Source of the DNA: Arthrobacter sp. MMS18-M83
GTDB lineage: Bacteria > Actinomycetota > Actinomycetes > Actinomycetales > Micrococcaceae
Reading direction: 5' to 3'
Length of the DNA stretch: 64,000 bases
Assembly: GCF_026683955.1 (NCBI RefSeq)
Contig: NZ_CP113343.1
Coordinates: 3,348,001-3,412,000 of the forward strand
Shown: positions 35,162-44,386 of the stretch, piece after piece
How positions within the stretch are numbered: position 1 is the stretch's first letter
Layout: every line of letters starts with the position of its first letter
The notes under the pieces: generated by a model
The model's database searches: none
Seen by the model: the letters and a program-made list of their open reading frames with translations, nothing else
What the model was told of the DNA's origin: nothing
Position numbers and translations under genes: made by a program

Positions 35162-35227
35162 CCCAACTAGCTCGCAGTAGATGTCGTTTACAGGGCTCAA
35201 AACGACATTAACTGCGAGTCAGTTGGG
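35162..35227. terminator. 66-nt inverted repeat, probable bidirectional terminator or palindromic repeat unit
   Basis: Two 28-nt arms (35162-35189 and 35200-35227) pair at 24 of 28 positions around a 10-nt loop. The arms begin CCCAACT and end GTCGTTT. It starts 24 bases behind the ATPase stop. The unusually long, patterned arms look more like a dispersed palindromic repeat than a simple terminator; termination is the minimal role. The rest of the gap up to 35508 has no recognised gene. Confidence 0.75.
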
Positions 35228-35508
35228 TGGAACTACTTAGTAATTCGTCGTTTTTGCGCTCGCGACACTCTATTAACTACTTGGATTGCTCCCTCCCGGC
35301 CGGTTTCATACTCGACTGCTACCTGGATTGCAAATTGTCGCTTCTGCCCAGACTTTCCTAAAGTTGGTGGCGGACGTCTTCCGTATTGCGGGGCGTCCTC
35401 GCCATGACCGGGAACTGGGCCCGGGCATGGTGCACCCCCATCTTTCACTTTTGTGACAATTCGCTGCGCCCGTTTCTGGACCCGAGGCCAGCACCCAGGA
35501 GCCTCATT

Positions 35509-36390
35509 TTGATTCCAAAAAACCTTGCTTTCGCGTTCGCTGCATTGCTCCTCGTCGGACTGACCAGTGCCTCGGCCATCCCTACCGGTTCCAGTGCTGG
35601 CCCTTCCACCAAACCAGCGCCCGACGCCGGACCCGCACCCATCGCGAACGCCGCGCCCGCCGCCCAGGTCGCCCCTGCCGCCACTCCGGCTGCGGCCGCT
35701 CCCGCTCCGGCAGCAGCTCCAGCACCCCCCGCCGTTCCGCAGCCTGCCGCCGCAGCGGCGCCCGCCGTCGTCGTGCCCCAAGCTGCCCCGAACGGCTCCG
35801 TGAAGGTGCTCGACACCACCGCGGCCATCACTGATCCCGCCTGGTTCCGTCAGGCATACGCCGAGGGCTTCCGTCTCTACGTGATGCACTCAACCGTTTG
35901 GGGCACGTGCACCCCGTGGCAACAGACCCAGGCCCAATTGAAGATGGCGCTCGACGCCGGGCTCAAGATCGCGGTCTACACGCGTGACGCATCGTGCTGG
36001 GAAGGCGGCATCAAAGCCGCAGGCCCGTACATGTCCCAGCTGCAGTTCTTCGCCCTGGACGTCGAGCCCGGGAGTTCGCCCGTGACGGGTGCCATGGTGG
36101 ATGGCGTGCGCAGCCTGGGCGTTCGCCCCGTGATCTACAGCGGAAGCGGCATGTGGCCCGGGTTGATGAACAACAGCGCCGCGTTCTCGGACGTACCCCT
36201 GTGGGATACCAACGCGGGCAACATCAACTACGCCAGCTGGACCGCGAATTACCTGGCTCCGGCCCCGGTGCAGTACGGCGGCTGGAACACGGCCCGGACC
36301 ATGCGCGTGGGGATCCAGCAGAAGTTCGAGCACAACCTGAACGGGATCAACGTAGACCTGAACTCCTTCAGCGCCAGCTTCCTCAAGTAG
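35509..36390 (+). CDS. Secreted protein with glycoside-hydrolase-like (DUF1906/GH25-like) domain
   Basis: The 293-residue protein starts at TTG 35509 (AGGAG eight bases upstream) and begins with a signal peptide ending around ALLLVGLTSASA. A Pro/Ala-rich linker of about 90 residues follows. The C-terminal 190 residues start VKVLDTTAAITDPAWFRQAYAEGF and contain YVMHSTVW, KIAVYTRDAS and FFALDVEPG, the layout of TIM-barrel peptidoglycan-hydrolase-like domains with an acidic DVE catalytic strand. A role in cell-wall turnover is inferred. The open frame extends upstream to 35386, but that part lacks signal features. Confidence 0.75.
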   Translation: MIPKNLAFAFAALLLVGLTSASAIPTGSSAGPSTKPAPDAGPAPIANAAPAAQVAPAATPAAAAPAPAAAPAPPAVPQPAAAAAPAVVVPQAAPNGSVKVLDTTAAITDPAWFRQAYAEGFRLYVMHSTVWGTCTPWQQTQAQLKMALDAGLKIAVYTRDASCWEGGIKAAGPYMSQLQFFALDVEPGSSPVTGAMVDGVRSLGVRPVIYSGSGMWPGLMNNSAAFSDVPLWDTNAGNINYASWTANYLAPAPVQYGGWNTARTMRVGIQQKFEHNLNGINVDLNSFSASFLK

Positions 36391-36605
36391 GCGCGGCGCT
36401 TCTTGCCGTGCGCGGCGCTTCTTGCCCTGCGCGGCGCTAAATTCCTGGCGCGGCGGGAATTCCGGGGGCGTCAGGAAAACGCGGTGTCGGAGGGCACGGG
36501 GCGCATCGGAGGGCGCGGGGCGCGTCGGGATTATTTCCGCGGAGTTGTCCACATGGAGTAAATCGGTGCTGCCAAGGCCGCAGTCCGCGTGGCAGTTTCG
36601 TATCC

Positions 36606-37558
36606 ATGACCCACTTGCCCCGCCTGATCCTCAGCCGGGATCACCTTTTTCACGGAACTACTCTCAAGGAACTCGCCCGGAGTGCCAAGGCGGGTACCCT
36701 CTATCGCATTCGCCAAGGGGTGTACGTGGACGGCGCTGTGTGGGCCGCGCTGAAACCGTGGGAACAATACCGTGTCCGGGTCAGCGCCGCAGCCGAAACT
36801 TCCAGCGCACGGACCATATTCGCCAGGCACTCGGCAGCGTCGGTCTGGGGATCCCGACCATAGGCGTGCATCATCCGGTGCAAGCTGTGACCCTGAAGAA
36901 CGACGGCGGCCGCTCGCGTGCCGGGATATCCCGCCACTACGCGGACCCCGCCAGCCTTATGGTGCGTCGTCGCGAAGGGCTATTGGTGACGGACAGGGTG
37001 CGCACAGTGCTGGACCTGGCCGCTTTTACCCCGTTCGTCGAATCAATCGCTCCCTTGGACCACGTGCTCAAAGACGATCGGAAACGGGGACTGCCGGCCA
37101 TCACGAAAGAGACGCTGCTGGCAGGAGCGGATGGAATCTATACGGCAGCAGCCATCCGGAGGATCCAAGCCGCCGTCGATTTCGCAGATCCCTTGTCCGG
37201 ATCTGCCGGGGAATCCTACAGCCGCGCTTTAATGCACGCTGCCGGATTCGAGGCTCCTGTACTTCAACGTGAATTCCGCGACGAAGCAGGCCTCGTGGGC
37301 TATTCGGACTTCTATTGGAAGGGTGCGCGGGTGGCAGGGGAGTTCGACGGCATCGATAAATACCTGAAGCCGGAATTCCTGAAGGGACGGACTGCCGCCC
37401 AAGCCGTGGTCGAGGAGAAGCTGCGGGAGGACCGGATCCGTGCCACCGGGTGCGGCGTCGTCCGTTGGGTGTGGGCAGAACTCATGGCTCCCGGCGTGTT
37501 CGAACGGAAGCTGGCAACGGCAGGGGTGCCCCGGCGTCGTGCGCGAGGAGCCCTATGA
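36606..37558 (+). pseudogene. AbiEi-like / DUF559-type protein, frameshifted
   Basis: The first part (36606-36863) reads MTHLPRLILSRDHLFHGTTL...YRIRQGVYVD, typical of the winged-helix N-terminal domain of AbiEi-type antitoxin-like proteins. The frame changes near 36848-36856, at a GGGG run. The rest continues in the other frame to 37558, with RVRTVLDLAAF and an endonuclease-like end (YSDFYWKGARVAGEFDG...EKLREDRIRATG). Together they make a normal protein of about 315 residues. The call is a one-base indel or a sequencing error. No AbiEii-like toxin gene is adjacent, so a toxin-antitoxin role is unlikely. Confidence 0.72.
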
Positions 37559-37648
37559 CGCGCAAAGTGTCCCGCGCTGCGCAGAATGCCTGGCGCTGCT
37601 GGAATTCCGGGTGCGATAGGTATTTTGCGCGTCGCTAGGATAGTAGGG

Positions 37649-38869
37649 ATGACCACCACCAGCACCATCCGACCCTTCAACCTCCGCAGCATTGCCTTGC
37701 CTGCCTTCGGGCCCGCACTGCTGTTCTGCATAGGCGAGGGCGCTGTACTTCCGGTGGTGGCATTGTCCGCCCGCGATCTTGGCGCTTCCGTTGCCGTTTC
37801 CGCCCTGGTGGTCACATTAATAGGGCTGGGCTCCTGGCTCTTCAACCTGCCGGCGTCGCTCATCACCATCAAGTTCGGTGAGCGGTGGTCCATAGTAGGC
37901 GCAGGTGCCGCCGGAGCCTTGGCTTTGCTGGCCGCAGGATTCGCACCACTCCTTGCCCACAACGGCATCTGGTTGCTCGCAGCCGCCATGACCGTGGTCG
38001 GGATGTCCACGAGCGTCTTCAACCTGGCTCGCCAGAAGTACCTCACCGAGGCCGTCCCGGTCATTTTCCGGGCCCGCGCCCTGTCTACGCTGGGCGGCGT
38101 CACCCGGATCGGCGTGTTCGTCGGCCCGTTCGTCGGCGCGGCGGTGATGCAGTTCGCAGGCATCAGCGGTGCGTATTGGGTCGGCGTTGTGGGCATGGCG
38201 GCTGCAGCGGTGCTGTCCCTCACCATCCCCGACCTCGTTGTGCCGGACGACGCCGACGGCAGCCCCAAAGGACCCGAACCCACCCTCCGGGGCGTGGCGG
38301 TTTCCCACGCGGGCGTGTTCCTGACGATCGGCACCGGGATCCTCCTGCTCAGCGCGCTCCGGGCCTCCCGCCAGGTGGTCATCCCTCTGTGGGCGGACCA
38401 CCTGGGACTGGACGCAACACACGCCTCACTCATCTACGGCCTGTCCGGGGCGATTGACATGCTCGTGTTCTACCCCGCCGGCAAACTCATGGACCGCAAG
38501 GGGCGGATGTGGGTTGCCGTGCCGTCCACGCTCATCATGGGCGCGGCGTTGTTCCTGATGCCCCTATCGGCCGAGTTTGTAGGATTGCTCCTGGCTTCGC
38601 TCCTGATCGGCTTCGGCAACGGCATCAGCTCGGGACTCATCATGACGCTCGGCGCCGACTTCTCCCCGGACAACGGCCGCGGCCAATTCCTCGGCTTGTG
38701 GCGGTTCATCTCCGACGCCGGTTCCACCGGTGGACCCGTCCTGCTCTCGGCCCTCACAGCCGCGGTATCCCTTGCAGCCGGCGTCTGGGCCACAGGCGTT
38801 CTGGGCGTGGCCGCTGCGGCCGTGTTCGCCGTCGCGCTCCCCAAGCTCAAACACCGCCGCAACTACTAA
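37649..38869 (+). CDS. MFS transporter (drug/metabolite exporter type)
   Basis: This twelve-segment permease has 406 residues. The first half holds the loop RARALSTLGGVTRIGVFVGPFVG, with the antiporter-like motif C (GxxxGPxxG) in helix 5, which points to export. AGKLMDRKGRMW matches the MFS loop motif in the second half. The start at 37649 is supported by AGGATAGTAGGG just upstream. It stands alone between the broken AbiEi-like gene and an acyltransferase. The substrate is unknown. Confidence 0.82.
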   Translation: MTTTSTIRPFNLRSIALPAFGPALLFCIGEGAVLPVVALSARDLGASVAVSALVVTLIGLGSWLFNLPASLITIKFGERWSIVGAGAAGALALLAAGFAPLLAHNGIWLLAAAMTVVGMSTSVFNLARQKYLTEAVPVIFRARALSTLGGVTRIGVFVGPFVGAAVMQFAGISGAYWVGVVGMAAAAVLSLTIPDLVVPDDADGSPKGPEPTLRGVAVSHAGVFLTIGTGILLLSALRASRQVVIPLWADHLGLDATHASLIYGLSGAIDMLVFYPAGKLMDRKGRMWVAVPSTLIMGAALFLMPLSAEFVGLLLASLLIGFGNGISSGLIMTLGADFSPDNGRGQFLGLWRFISDAGSTGGPVLLSALTAAVSLAAGVWATGVLGVAAAAVFAVALPKLKHRRNY

Positions 38870-39012
38870 GGCGCCCGACGACGGCGGGACGCGCCGCCGT
38901 CGGACGCTGCCTGATGTGGGCGGCGGAGTCAGCCGGTAGCGGCTATGTGGGGCGGGTCCTGCACCCAGGCCGCCTGCCGCCCACTCCCAGACTCCGGTCA
39001 GGAGCCTCCGGT

Positions 39013-40275
39013 ATGGTGAATCGGATGGTTTCAGTCATCACGCCTCCGCGTCCCGCCACTTCCTGGAAACCCACCGGGAATCCGGCCCCGGCGAAAGCCA
39101 GACCGGAAGGCGCAGGAGCTCCCCGGCCGAAGATCGATTCACAGCAGTCCAGGCCTGATCTCGGGACACTGACCGCGCTGCGTTTCGTTGCGGCGCTGTG
39201 GGTGGTGCTTTTCCATCTTCAGGCCATGCGGCAGACTTTCCTGGCCCCCGTCTACGAGCTGTTCGGCCCTGTCATTTCCAATGGTGACCTGGGCGTGGAC
39301 GTGTTTTTTGTGCTCAGCGGCTTCATCATCACTTACACCTACCTGGACCGGCTGGGCCCGCGGTTCCGCTGGCGTGCGGCCGCGGACTTTGTCTGGGCCC
39401 GGTTCGCCCGGATGTGGCCGGCGTTCGCCTTGGTGGTGGGCGTGCTGGGCCTGTGGTTCGCGTACGGAACCGAGGAACAATCCGTGGGGACCTGGTCCCT
39501 GCAGACCCAGGCCCCGGATCTGTCGCCGTGGGGGCTGGCCAAGCAACTGCTGATGGTCCATCTCTGGTTCCAACCGGGCACCGACGGCGCCAGCTGGTTC
39601 GGGCCGGGCTGGACGGTCAGCGCCGAATGGATGGCTTATCTGGCGTTCCCGCTGCTGGCGATGGTCCTCTTCCGGCTGCGTCGGCTGCATCCGCTGGCAG
39701 CGCTTGCAGCTTCAGTGATGGTCCTCCTGCCGACAGCCATTTGGGGCCAGGACCTGCCGATCGCCACCGGCGAGCAGCAGCCGTACGAGTGGCTGCTCCG
39801 GATCACCTGCTGCTTCCTCTCCGGCGCCTTCGCCTGCATCGCCGCGCGGAATGCGGACCGAATGAACTTCAACTCCGCGCTCGCAGGGCCGGGCGCGGTA
39901 CTGGCCGGAACCGCCGTCGTCATCTTCCTGGCAGCGGCAGGAAAACCGGGCCCGGGACGGCTTGCGGTGCTGGCCTTCCCGCTGCTGATCGCGCTCCTGA
40001 GCCTGACCCAGGGCTGGCTTCGCTCGGCGCTGTCGGCACGCTGGCTGCAGTATGGCGGACGCAGCTCTTACAGCCTGTACCTGGTCCACATGTTCTTTAT
40101 CTATCTCTACTACTGGCTGAACAGGGACTGGCCGAATGGTGCGGGTCCTGTGGCCTCGAACGTGCTCGCGGCGGGCTGCCTGACCGGAATTGCCCTCGCC
40201 ACCCATCTGATGTTCAAGTATGTCGAGGAACCTGCCCGCCTCCGGCTGCGCGCGCTGGTGCCGGCGGCGCGCTGA
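39013..40275 (+). CDS. Acyltransferase family 3 (OafA/YrhL type) membrane protein
   Basis: The 420-residue protein starts at ATG 39013, eight bases behind AGGAG. After a basic, Pro-rich cytoplasmic N-terminus of about 45 residues comes the family motif LGTLTALRFVAALWVVLFH. DLGVDVFFVLSGFIITYTY and FVWARFARMWPAFAL follow, and about ten membrane segments end with SSYSLYLVHMFFIYLYYW and FKYVEEPARLRLR. It should O-acylate a cell-surface glycan or lipid carrier. It is unrelated in position to the polysaccharide locus at the start of the window and has a higher GC content than the homologue at 12740. Confidence 0.85.
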   Translation: MVNRMVSVITPPRPATSWKPTGNPAPAKARPEGAGAPRPKIDSQQSRPDLGTLTALRFVAALWVVLFHLQAMRQTFLAPVYELFGPVISNGDLGVDVFFVLSGFIITYTYLDRLGPRFRWRAAADFVWARFARMWPAFALVVGVLGLWFAYGTEEQSVGTWSLQTQAPDLSPWGLAKQLLMVHLWFQPGTDGASWFGPGWTVSAEWMAYLAFPLLAMVLFRLRRLHPLAALAASVMVLLPTAIWGQDLPIATGEQQPYEWLLRITCCFLSGAFACIAARNADRMNFNSALAGPGAVLAGTAVVIFLAAAGKPGPGRLAVLAFPLLIALLSLTQGWLRSALSARWLQYGGRSSYSLYLVHMFFIYLYYWLNRDWPNGAGPVASNVLAAGCLTGIALATHLMFKYVEEPARLRLRALVPAAR

Positions 40276-40278
40276 GCC

Positions 40279-41073
40279 TCAGCCGACCGAACCAAGGAAC
40301 GCCGTCGCATCCTCTGCCACCTGGTCCGGACACTCCCACAAGACCAAGTGCCCCACACCTGGATAGACCTTCAACACGGCGTCCGGTATTCGGGCCGCCA
40401 AGGCTTCCTGGTGCCTCCGAGGCAGCACGGAGTCGTGCGCGCCCCACAGGATCAGGGTGGGCGCGAGAATTGTTCCGGCCTCGGTTGGGGGCGTGGCCGT
40501 GCACAAACCATCGAGGATGCGCTTCCACGCGTGCGCCGGCATCCTGATCCCGTCGTGTACCCGGTCCTCGATGAACCACGTGGGAACAGCATGCAGCAGG
40601 GGAAACCAGGACAGGGAAGTCCGTACCCAGTCCTCGTCGATGGGGTCCTCAAGGCGGTCGATGTCCTTGGCGAAAGATGGCCGGGCCCGAAGGCTCAACG
40701 GGGAACCCGCCAGCACGAGCGCCGCGACACGATCGGGGTACTGGATGGCCAACTGCTGGGCCACGTAGCCGCCACTGGAGGAGCCAAGGACGAATGCCCT
40801 GTCCACATCGACGGCATCCAGGATGGCCGCGGCGTCCTCGGCCTGTTCTGCCAGCGAATAGCCTTCCGGTGGTTTGTCCGCATCGCCCTGCCCGCGGAGG
40901 TCGGGAGCGTAAACCCTGAAGCTGGTCAGCCGGGGTACAAGACGGTCAAAGCTTCGACGGGATTCACCCCATGCATGCAATAGCACCAGCGGCTTTGCAT
41001 CGACGTCGCCCTGGACGAGACACGGCACCGTGATGCCCGTGCTGAGCCTGAGATTCAGGACTTCGGAGCCCAT
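40279..41073 (-). CDS. Alpha/beta-fold hydrolase
   Basis: This hydrolase has 264 residues. The nucleophile elbow GSSSGG puts the serine at residue 99, the oxyanion-hole motif is LLHAWGES, the acid is the aspartate in LWGAHDSVLP, and the catalytic histidine is in YPGVGHLVLWE. The cap region lies between residues 130 and 190. It resembles the lactonase/haloperoxidase/epoxide-hydrolase group, without a defined substrate. Its 3' end faces the acyltransferase with a 3-bp gap. No operon partner is seen. Confidence 0.83.
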   Translation of the reverse strand: MGSEVLNLRLSTGITVPCLVQGDVDAKPLVLLHAWGESRRSFDRLVPRLTSFRVYAPDLRGQGDADKPPEGYSLAEQAEDAAAILDAVDVDRAFVLGSSSGGYVAQQLAIQYPDRVAALVLAGSPLSLRARPSFAKDIDRLEDPIDEDWVRTSLSWFPLLHAVPTWFIEDRVHDGIRMPAHAWKRILDGLCTATPPTEAGTILAPTLILWGAHDSVLPRRHQEALAARIPDAVLKVYPGVGHLVLWECPDQVAEDATAFLGSVG

Positions 41074-41298
41074 AGCCTCAGGGTACGCCTCGGCTCGCCC
41101 CCGAAGGCACTGTAGCGACGGCCGCCGTCGGGCACTGTGGCTCGCCCCCGGGCACCTGCGAGGCTACGGCGAGAGACGGGTGGTCATTACTCGTTCCTTC
41201 CCGCGCTCGGTTGGGTAGAACTTCTGCTGTAAGTAGTTAGCTTTCCCAGCCCTTTCCGGTCAGGCCCTTCCGGCCGGGTCAGGGAGGAAGGAGTGCCC

Positions 41299-42354
41299 GT
41301 GACGCTGCCCGCCGTCGACACAAGCGAACAGTCGGCACACGAGCACAAAAGCTCGGCGCCCACTTTCAGATCGAAGTCTGCTGCCGGGCTCGCCGTCGGT
41401 CTCGCACTAGTTGTCCTGTTCGCCGTGGTCCGGGTGCTGGCACCGCCCGCGTCGGCAACCTTTGGACTTCCCGACGCCGCCCGCGACTTTGCGACGCTCT
41501 CGATCAGCGTGGTGGTCGAATCCCTGCCCTTCGTTTTCCTCGGGATTGTCCTCTCGATCGCTGTCCAGGTCTGGCTGCCGGAGGGCATGCTGCTCCGTCG
41601 GCTGCCACGAAGCCCGGTGCTGCGGCGCCTGGTGCTCTCGCTCCTGGGAATGCTGCTGCCGGTGTGCGAGTGCGGGAATGTTCCATTGGCCCGGGGATTG
41701 GTGGTCAAGGGCCTCACGGTTGCCGAGTCGATGACCTTCCTGTTCGCAGCCCCCATCCTGAATCCCGTCACCATCGTCACCACCGCGCAGGCATTCGGCT
41801 GGGACAACGGCGTCCTGGTCTCCCGCGTTTTTGGCGGCTTCTTCATCGCGAACCTTGTCGGTTGGATCTACAGCCGGCATCCGCGCCCCCAGGACCTGCT
41901 GACCACCCGTTTCCAGGAGACCTGTAGCCTGGCTGACCACCACGGCCCTGCCAGCCGGGTGAAGCGCAGCGTGCGGATGTTCTCGCAGGAGACGCGTGCC
42001 ATGATGCCGGCCTTGTTCATTGGCGCAGGCATGGCCGGGCTGATCCAGGTTGCTGTCTCCCGTGAAGTGCTGGTCACCCTGGGCGGGAACCCCGTCTGGT
42101 CTGTCCTGGCGCTGATGCTGCTGGCGTTCGTTGTCGCGATCTGCTCGAACGTGGATGCTTTCTTCATCCTGTCTTTCGGCGCAACCTTCATGCCGGGAGG
42201 GATCGTTTCTTTCCTCGTTTTCGGGCCGATGATCGACGTAAAAATGCTCGCCCTGATGCGCACCACGTTCACCGCGAAAACGCTTCTGCAGCTCAGCCTG
42301 CTGGTAGCACTGTGCGCGGCTGTACTCGGGTTGGCGGTCAACTATGGTCATTAG
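41299..42354 (+). CDS. Permease with CECG motif (YcgR / ArsP_1-type, DUF318)
   Basis: The membrane protein has about 351 residues and eight hydrophobic segments. The characteristic VCECGNVPLARGL motif (around residues 119-131) and ILNPVTIVTTAQAF place it in the DUF318/ArsP_1 permease family. Some members export organoarsenicals, while others work with a TIGR03943 partner in metal handling. GTG 41299 is favoured because AAGGAG is six bases upstream; GTG 41293 is also in frame. It overlaps the TIGR03943 gene by 11 bases, the usual pairing for the second type. Confidence 0.82.
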   Translation: MTLPAVDTSEQSAHEHKSSAPTFRSKSAAGLAVGLALVVLFAVVRVLAPPASATFGLPDAARDFATLSISVVVESLPFVFLGIVLSIAVQVWLPEGMLLRRLPRSPVLRRLVLSLLGMLLPVCECGNVPLARGLVVKGLTVAESMTFLFAAPILNPVTIVTTAQAFGWDNGVLVSRVFGGFFIANLVGWIYSRHPRPQDLLTTRFQETCSLADHHGPASRVKRSVRMFSQETRAMMPALFIGAGMAGLIQVAVSREVLVTLGGNPVWSVLALMLLAFVVAICSNVDAFFILSFGATFMPGGIVSFLVFGPMIDVKMLALMRTTFTAKTLLQLSLLVALCAAVLGLAVNYGH

Positions 42355-43111
42355 GCGGCTCGTGGCCCACTGGCAGGGCGTGGTTCTCGGCCTGATCGGC
42401 CTCATCGCCACGATCTGGCTGGGGCTCACAGGCCAGCTTGCTTTGTACATCCATCCACGGTATTTCGTGTTCACGATCATCATGGCCGTGATAGCCGCCG
42501 TGCTTGCCCTCGCGGCCTTCACCCTGGATCCCGCCACCCCGGACGAGCACGACAACGACCACGACCACGCCGAGGAGGGCAGATCCCGGTGGGGCTGGCT
42601 GTGGTCGGTCGGAAGCGTGCTCACGGTGATCGCCGCCGTCGTCGCCTTGCTGATCCTGCCGCCGTCGACCCTCACCACGGCGACAGTCGCCCAACGGGAC
42701 CTCAACGGCTCGGCCTCTGCCCTCACGCTGAAAGCGCCCGCCCTGCCCAGCAAAGGCGACTACTCCGCGTTCACCGTGAGGGACTGGGCATCGCTGCTTC
42801 GCTCCGGCGCCGGACAGGACTTCTTTGCCGACAAGACTGCCACCGTGACCGGGTTCATCACCCCGGACAAGACTGATCCGAATGTTTTCTTCGTGGCCCG
42901 CTTTGTGGTCACCTGTTGCGCGGTCGATGCGCAACCGATCGGCATTCCGGTGTACCACCCGGGTTGGCAGAATGAGTACACAACCGACAGCTGGGTCACG
43001 ATCTCCAGCGGTTTTCGCGCCAACCCCAACCCGGCCAGCCGCGAGGCCATCGTGCTGATCCCGGATTCCATCATCCCCACCACCCAGCCGGCGCAGCCCT
43101 ATGTCTACTAA
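42344..43111 (+). CDS. TIGR03943 (YcgQ-like) membrane protein
   Basis: The 255-residue protein has two N-terminal transmembrane helices, then a His/Asp-rich cytoplasmic stretch (DEHDNDHDHAEE, residues 66-77), another helix, and a C-terminal extracytoplasmic domain. That domain contains VTGFITPDKTDPNVFFVARFVVTCCAVDAQPIG; the CC pair is conserved in the family. It is nearly always next to a CECG permease, as here. The ligand is not established, and the acidic-histidine stretch suggests a divalent metal. It overlaps both neighbours by 11 bases. Confidence 0.83.
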   Translation: MVIRRLVAHWQGVVLGLIGLIATIWLGLTGQLALYIHPRYFVFTIIMAVIAAVLALAAFTLDPATPDEHDNDHDHAEEGRSRWGWLWSVGSVLTVIAAVVALLILPPSTLTTATVAQRDLNGSASALTLKAPALPSKGDYSAFTVRDWASLLRSGAGQDFFADKTATVTGFITPDKTDPNVFFVARFVVTCCAVDAQPIGIPVYHPGWQNEYTTDSWVTISSGFRANPNPASREAIVLIPDSIIPTTQPAQPYVY

Positions 43112-44357
43112 GCGCAGCCCTGCCTCTGCCAAGCGGGCCGCGGCCGCTGCAGCCGCCGCCGCGCTCGCCGCTGGGCGCCGCTTCGCCCGGCGGCTCTACG
43201 GCACCATCACGATCCTCACGCTGCTTGCCGGTGGCCTCACCGCCGCGAACCTGGCGAAGCTGCCACACCCCAACTCCACCTCGGCGCTAACCCGTTCCTC
43301 CGCCTCCGCAGACTTCGCGCTGTACACCCTGCAACGGGACACGGGCAAGGACAACACAGGGGTGAAGAAGCCGGACACCATCCGCGGCACAAGTCTTTCC
43401 GGCACCGGCGAACCCACTGCCATTGTCAGTGCTCCCCGCATTCAGGAATATGCCGCCCTTCCCTCCGCCCTCGCCGTAGTCACGATCAACGATGACAACA
43501 CCAGCTCACTGGAGATCGTCTCCCTCGCCGGCGGCCCGCCAACCCTGGTTCCCTTGCCAAGCCTGGGAACAGTGGCGAACCTTCATGCGGCAGGATCCAA
43601 ACACCTCATCGGTTTCACGTTCACCGCGTCGTCGGCCACAGGCCAGTACTGGAAGACACTCTTCGTGTACGACGTCGACAATCCGTCCGCGGGTCCGCGC
43701 CCCGTCCAGGGGATAAACGGCACGGTGTCGGCTGCGGATTGGCGCTTTGTGCCCGATGCGGCCACGTTGGTGGTGCGGACCGATGACGGATCCATGTTTC
43801 TCATTGACGCGTTGGAACCGGGCAAGGTGTCGCCTTTGGGTACGCACGCCGGGATTCTCGGATTCGTCCCCGGCACCAACGAACTCGCCGTGGCCGACCC
43901 GGGGCTGAGAAAAGGCATAGACCCGCTCCGATATTCAACCATCAGCCTCGCCACCGGCACACCGGCACCGCTGAAACTCACTGGGACCTCCGCGACCGAT
44001 CCTGCCAACGGGGTCACCGCCTCCGCGGGCCAGCCCCTCGTCCTGGACGGTTCCGGCCAGTACGTGCAAGTCGTGAGAAAGTACGACGCCGGAAAAGAGG
44101 CTTCCGCCGTCATCCTCACCGGCAAGAACGGCCCGCGCCAGTTCTACCAGCCTTCCGCCGCATGGTCGCGCATTCTGGACCTCTGCGTCTCTCCGGCCCG
44201 TGACTACCTCGCGATCGAAACGGCACCCCCGGAATACGCAGGAGACCAATACCCCGTTCTCCCCGAACCCTTCCCCATGCGGACAGACCTCGTGGATCTG
44301 AAGACCGGCAGGGTCCTGAAAAGCGTTCCAGGGTTTCTCCCGAGCTGGTGCGGCTGA
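43101..44357 (+). CDS. Membrane-anchored protein with a propeller-like extracytoplasmic part
   Basis: The 418-residue protein has an Ala/Arg-rich N-terminus, one membrane helix (residues 34-51, LYGTITILTLLAGGLTAANL), and then a soluble exported domain. Repeated beta-strand patterns such as ALAVVTINDDNTSSLEIVSL and ATLVVRTDDGSMFLIDAL are what one sees in beta-propellers. I do not recognise the family. It overlaps the TIGR03943 gene by 11 bases, so the three genes form one transcription unit. Cysteines occur only near the C-terminus (LDLCVS and SWCG). Confidence 0.68.
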   Translation: MSTKRSPASAKRAAAAAAAAALAAGRRFARRLYGTITILTLLAGGLTAANLAKLPHPNSTSALTRSSASADFALYTLQRDTGKDNTGVKKPDTIRGTSLSGTGEPTAIVSAPRIQEYAALPSALAVVTINDDNTSSLEIVSLAGGPPTLVPLPSLGTVANLHAAGSKHLIGFTFTASSATGQYWKTLFVYDVDNPSAGPRPVQGINGTVSAADWRFVPDAATLVVRTDDGSMFLIDALEPGKVSPLGTHAGILGFVPGTNELAVADPGLRKGIDPLRYSTISLATGTPAPLKLTGTSATDPANGVTASAGQPLVLDGSGQYVQVVRKYDAGKEASAVILTGKNGPRQFYQPSAAWSRILDLCVSPARDYLAIETAPPEYAGDQYPVLPEPFPMRTDLVDLKTGRVLKSVPGFLPSWCG

Positions 44358-44386
44358 CGCCTAAGGCGAATGCCGCCGTCGGGCGC

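Noticed and set aside
36606..37558. AbiE toxin-antitoxin system
   Set aside because: Only the AbiEi-like part is present and it is frameshifted. The next gene is an MFS transporter, not an AbiEii nucleotidyltransferase.
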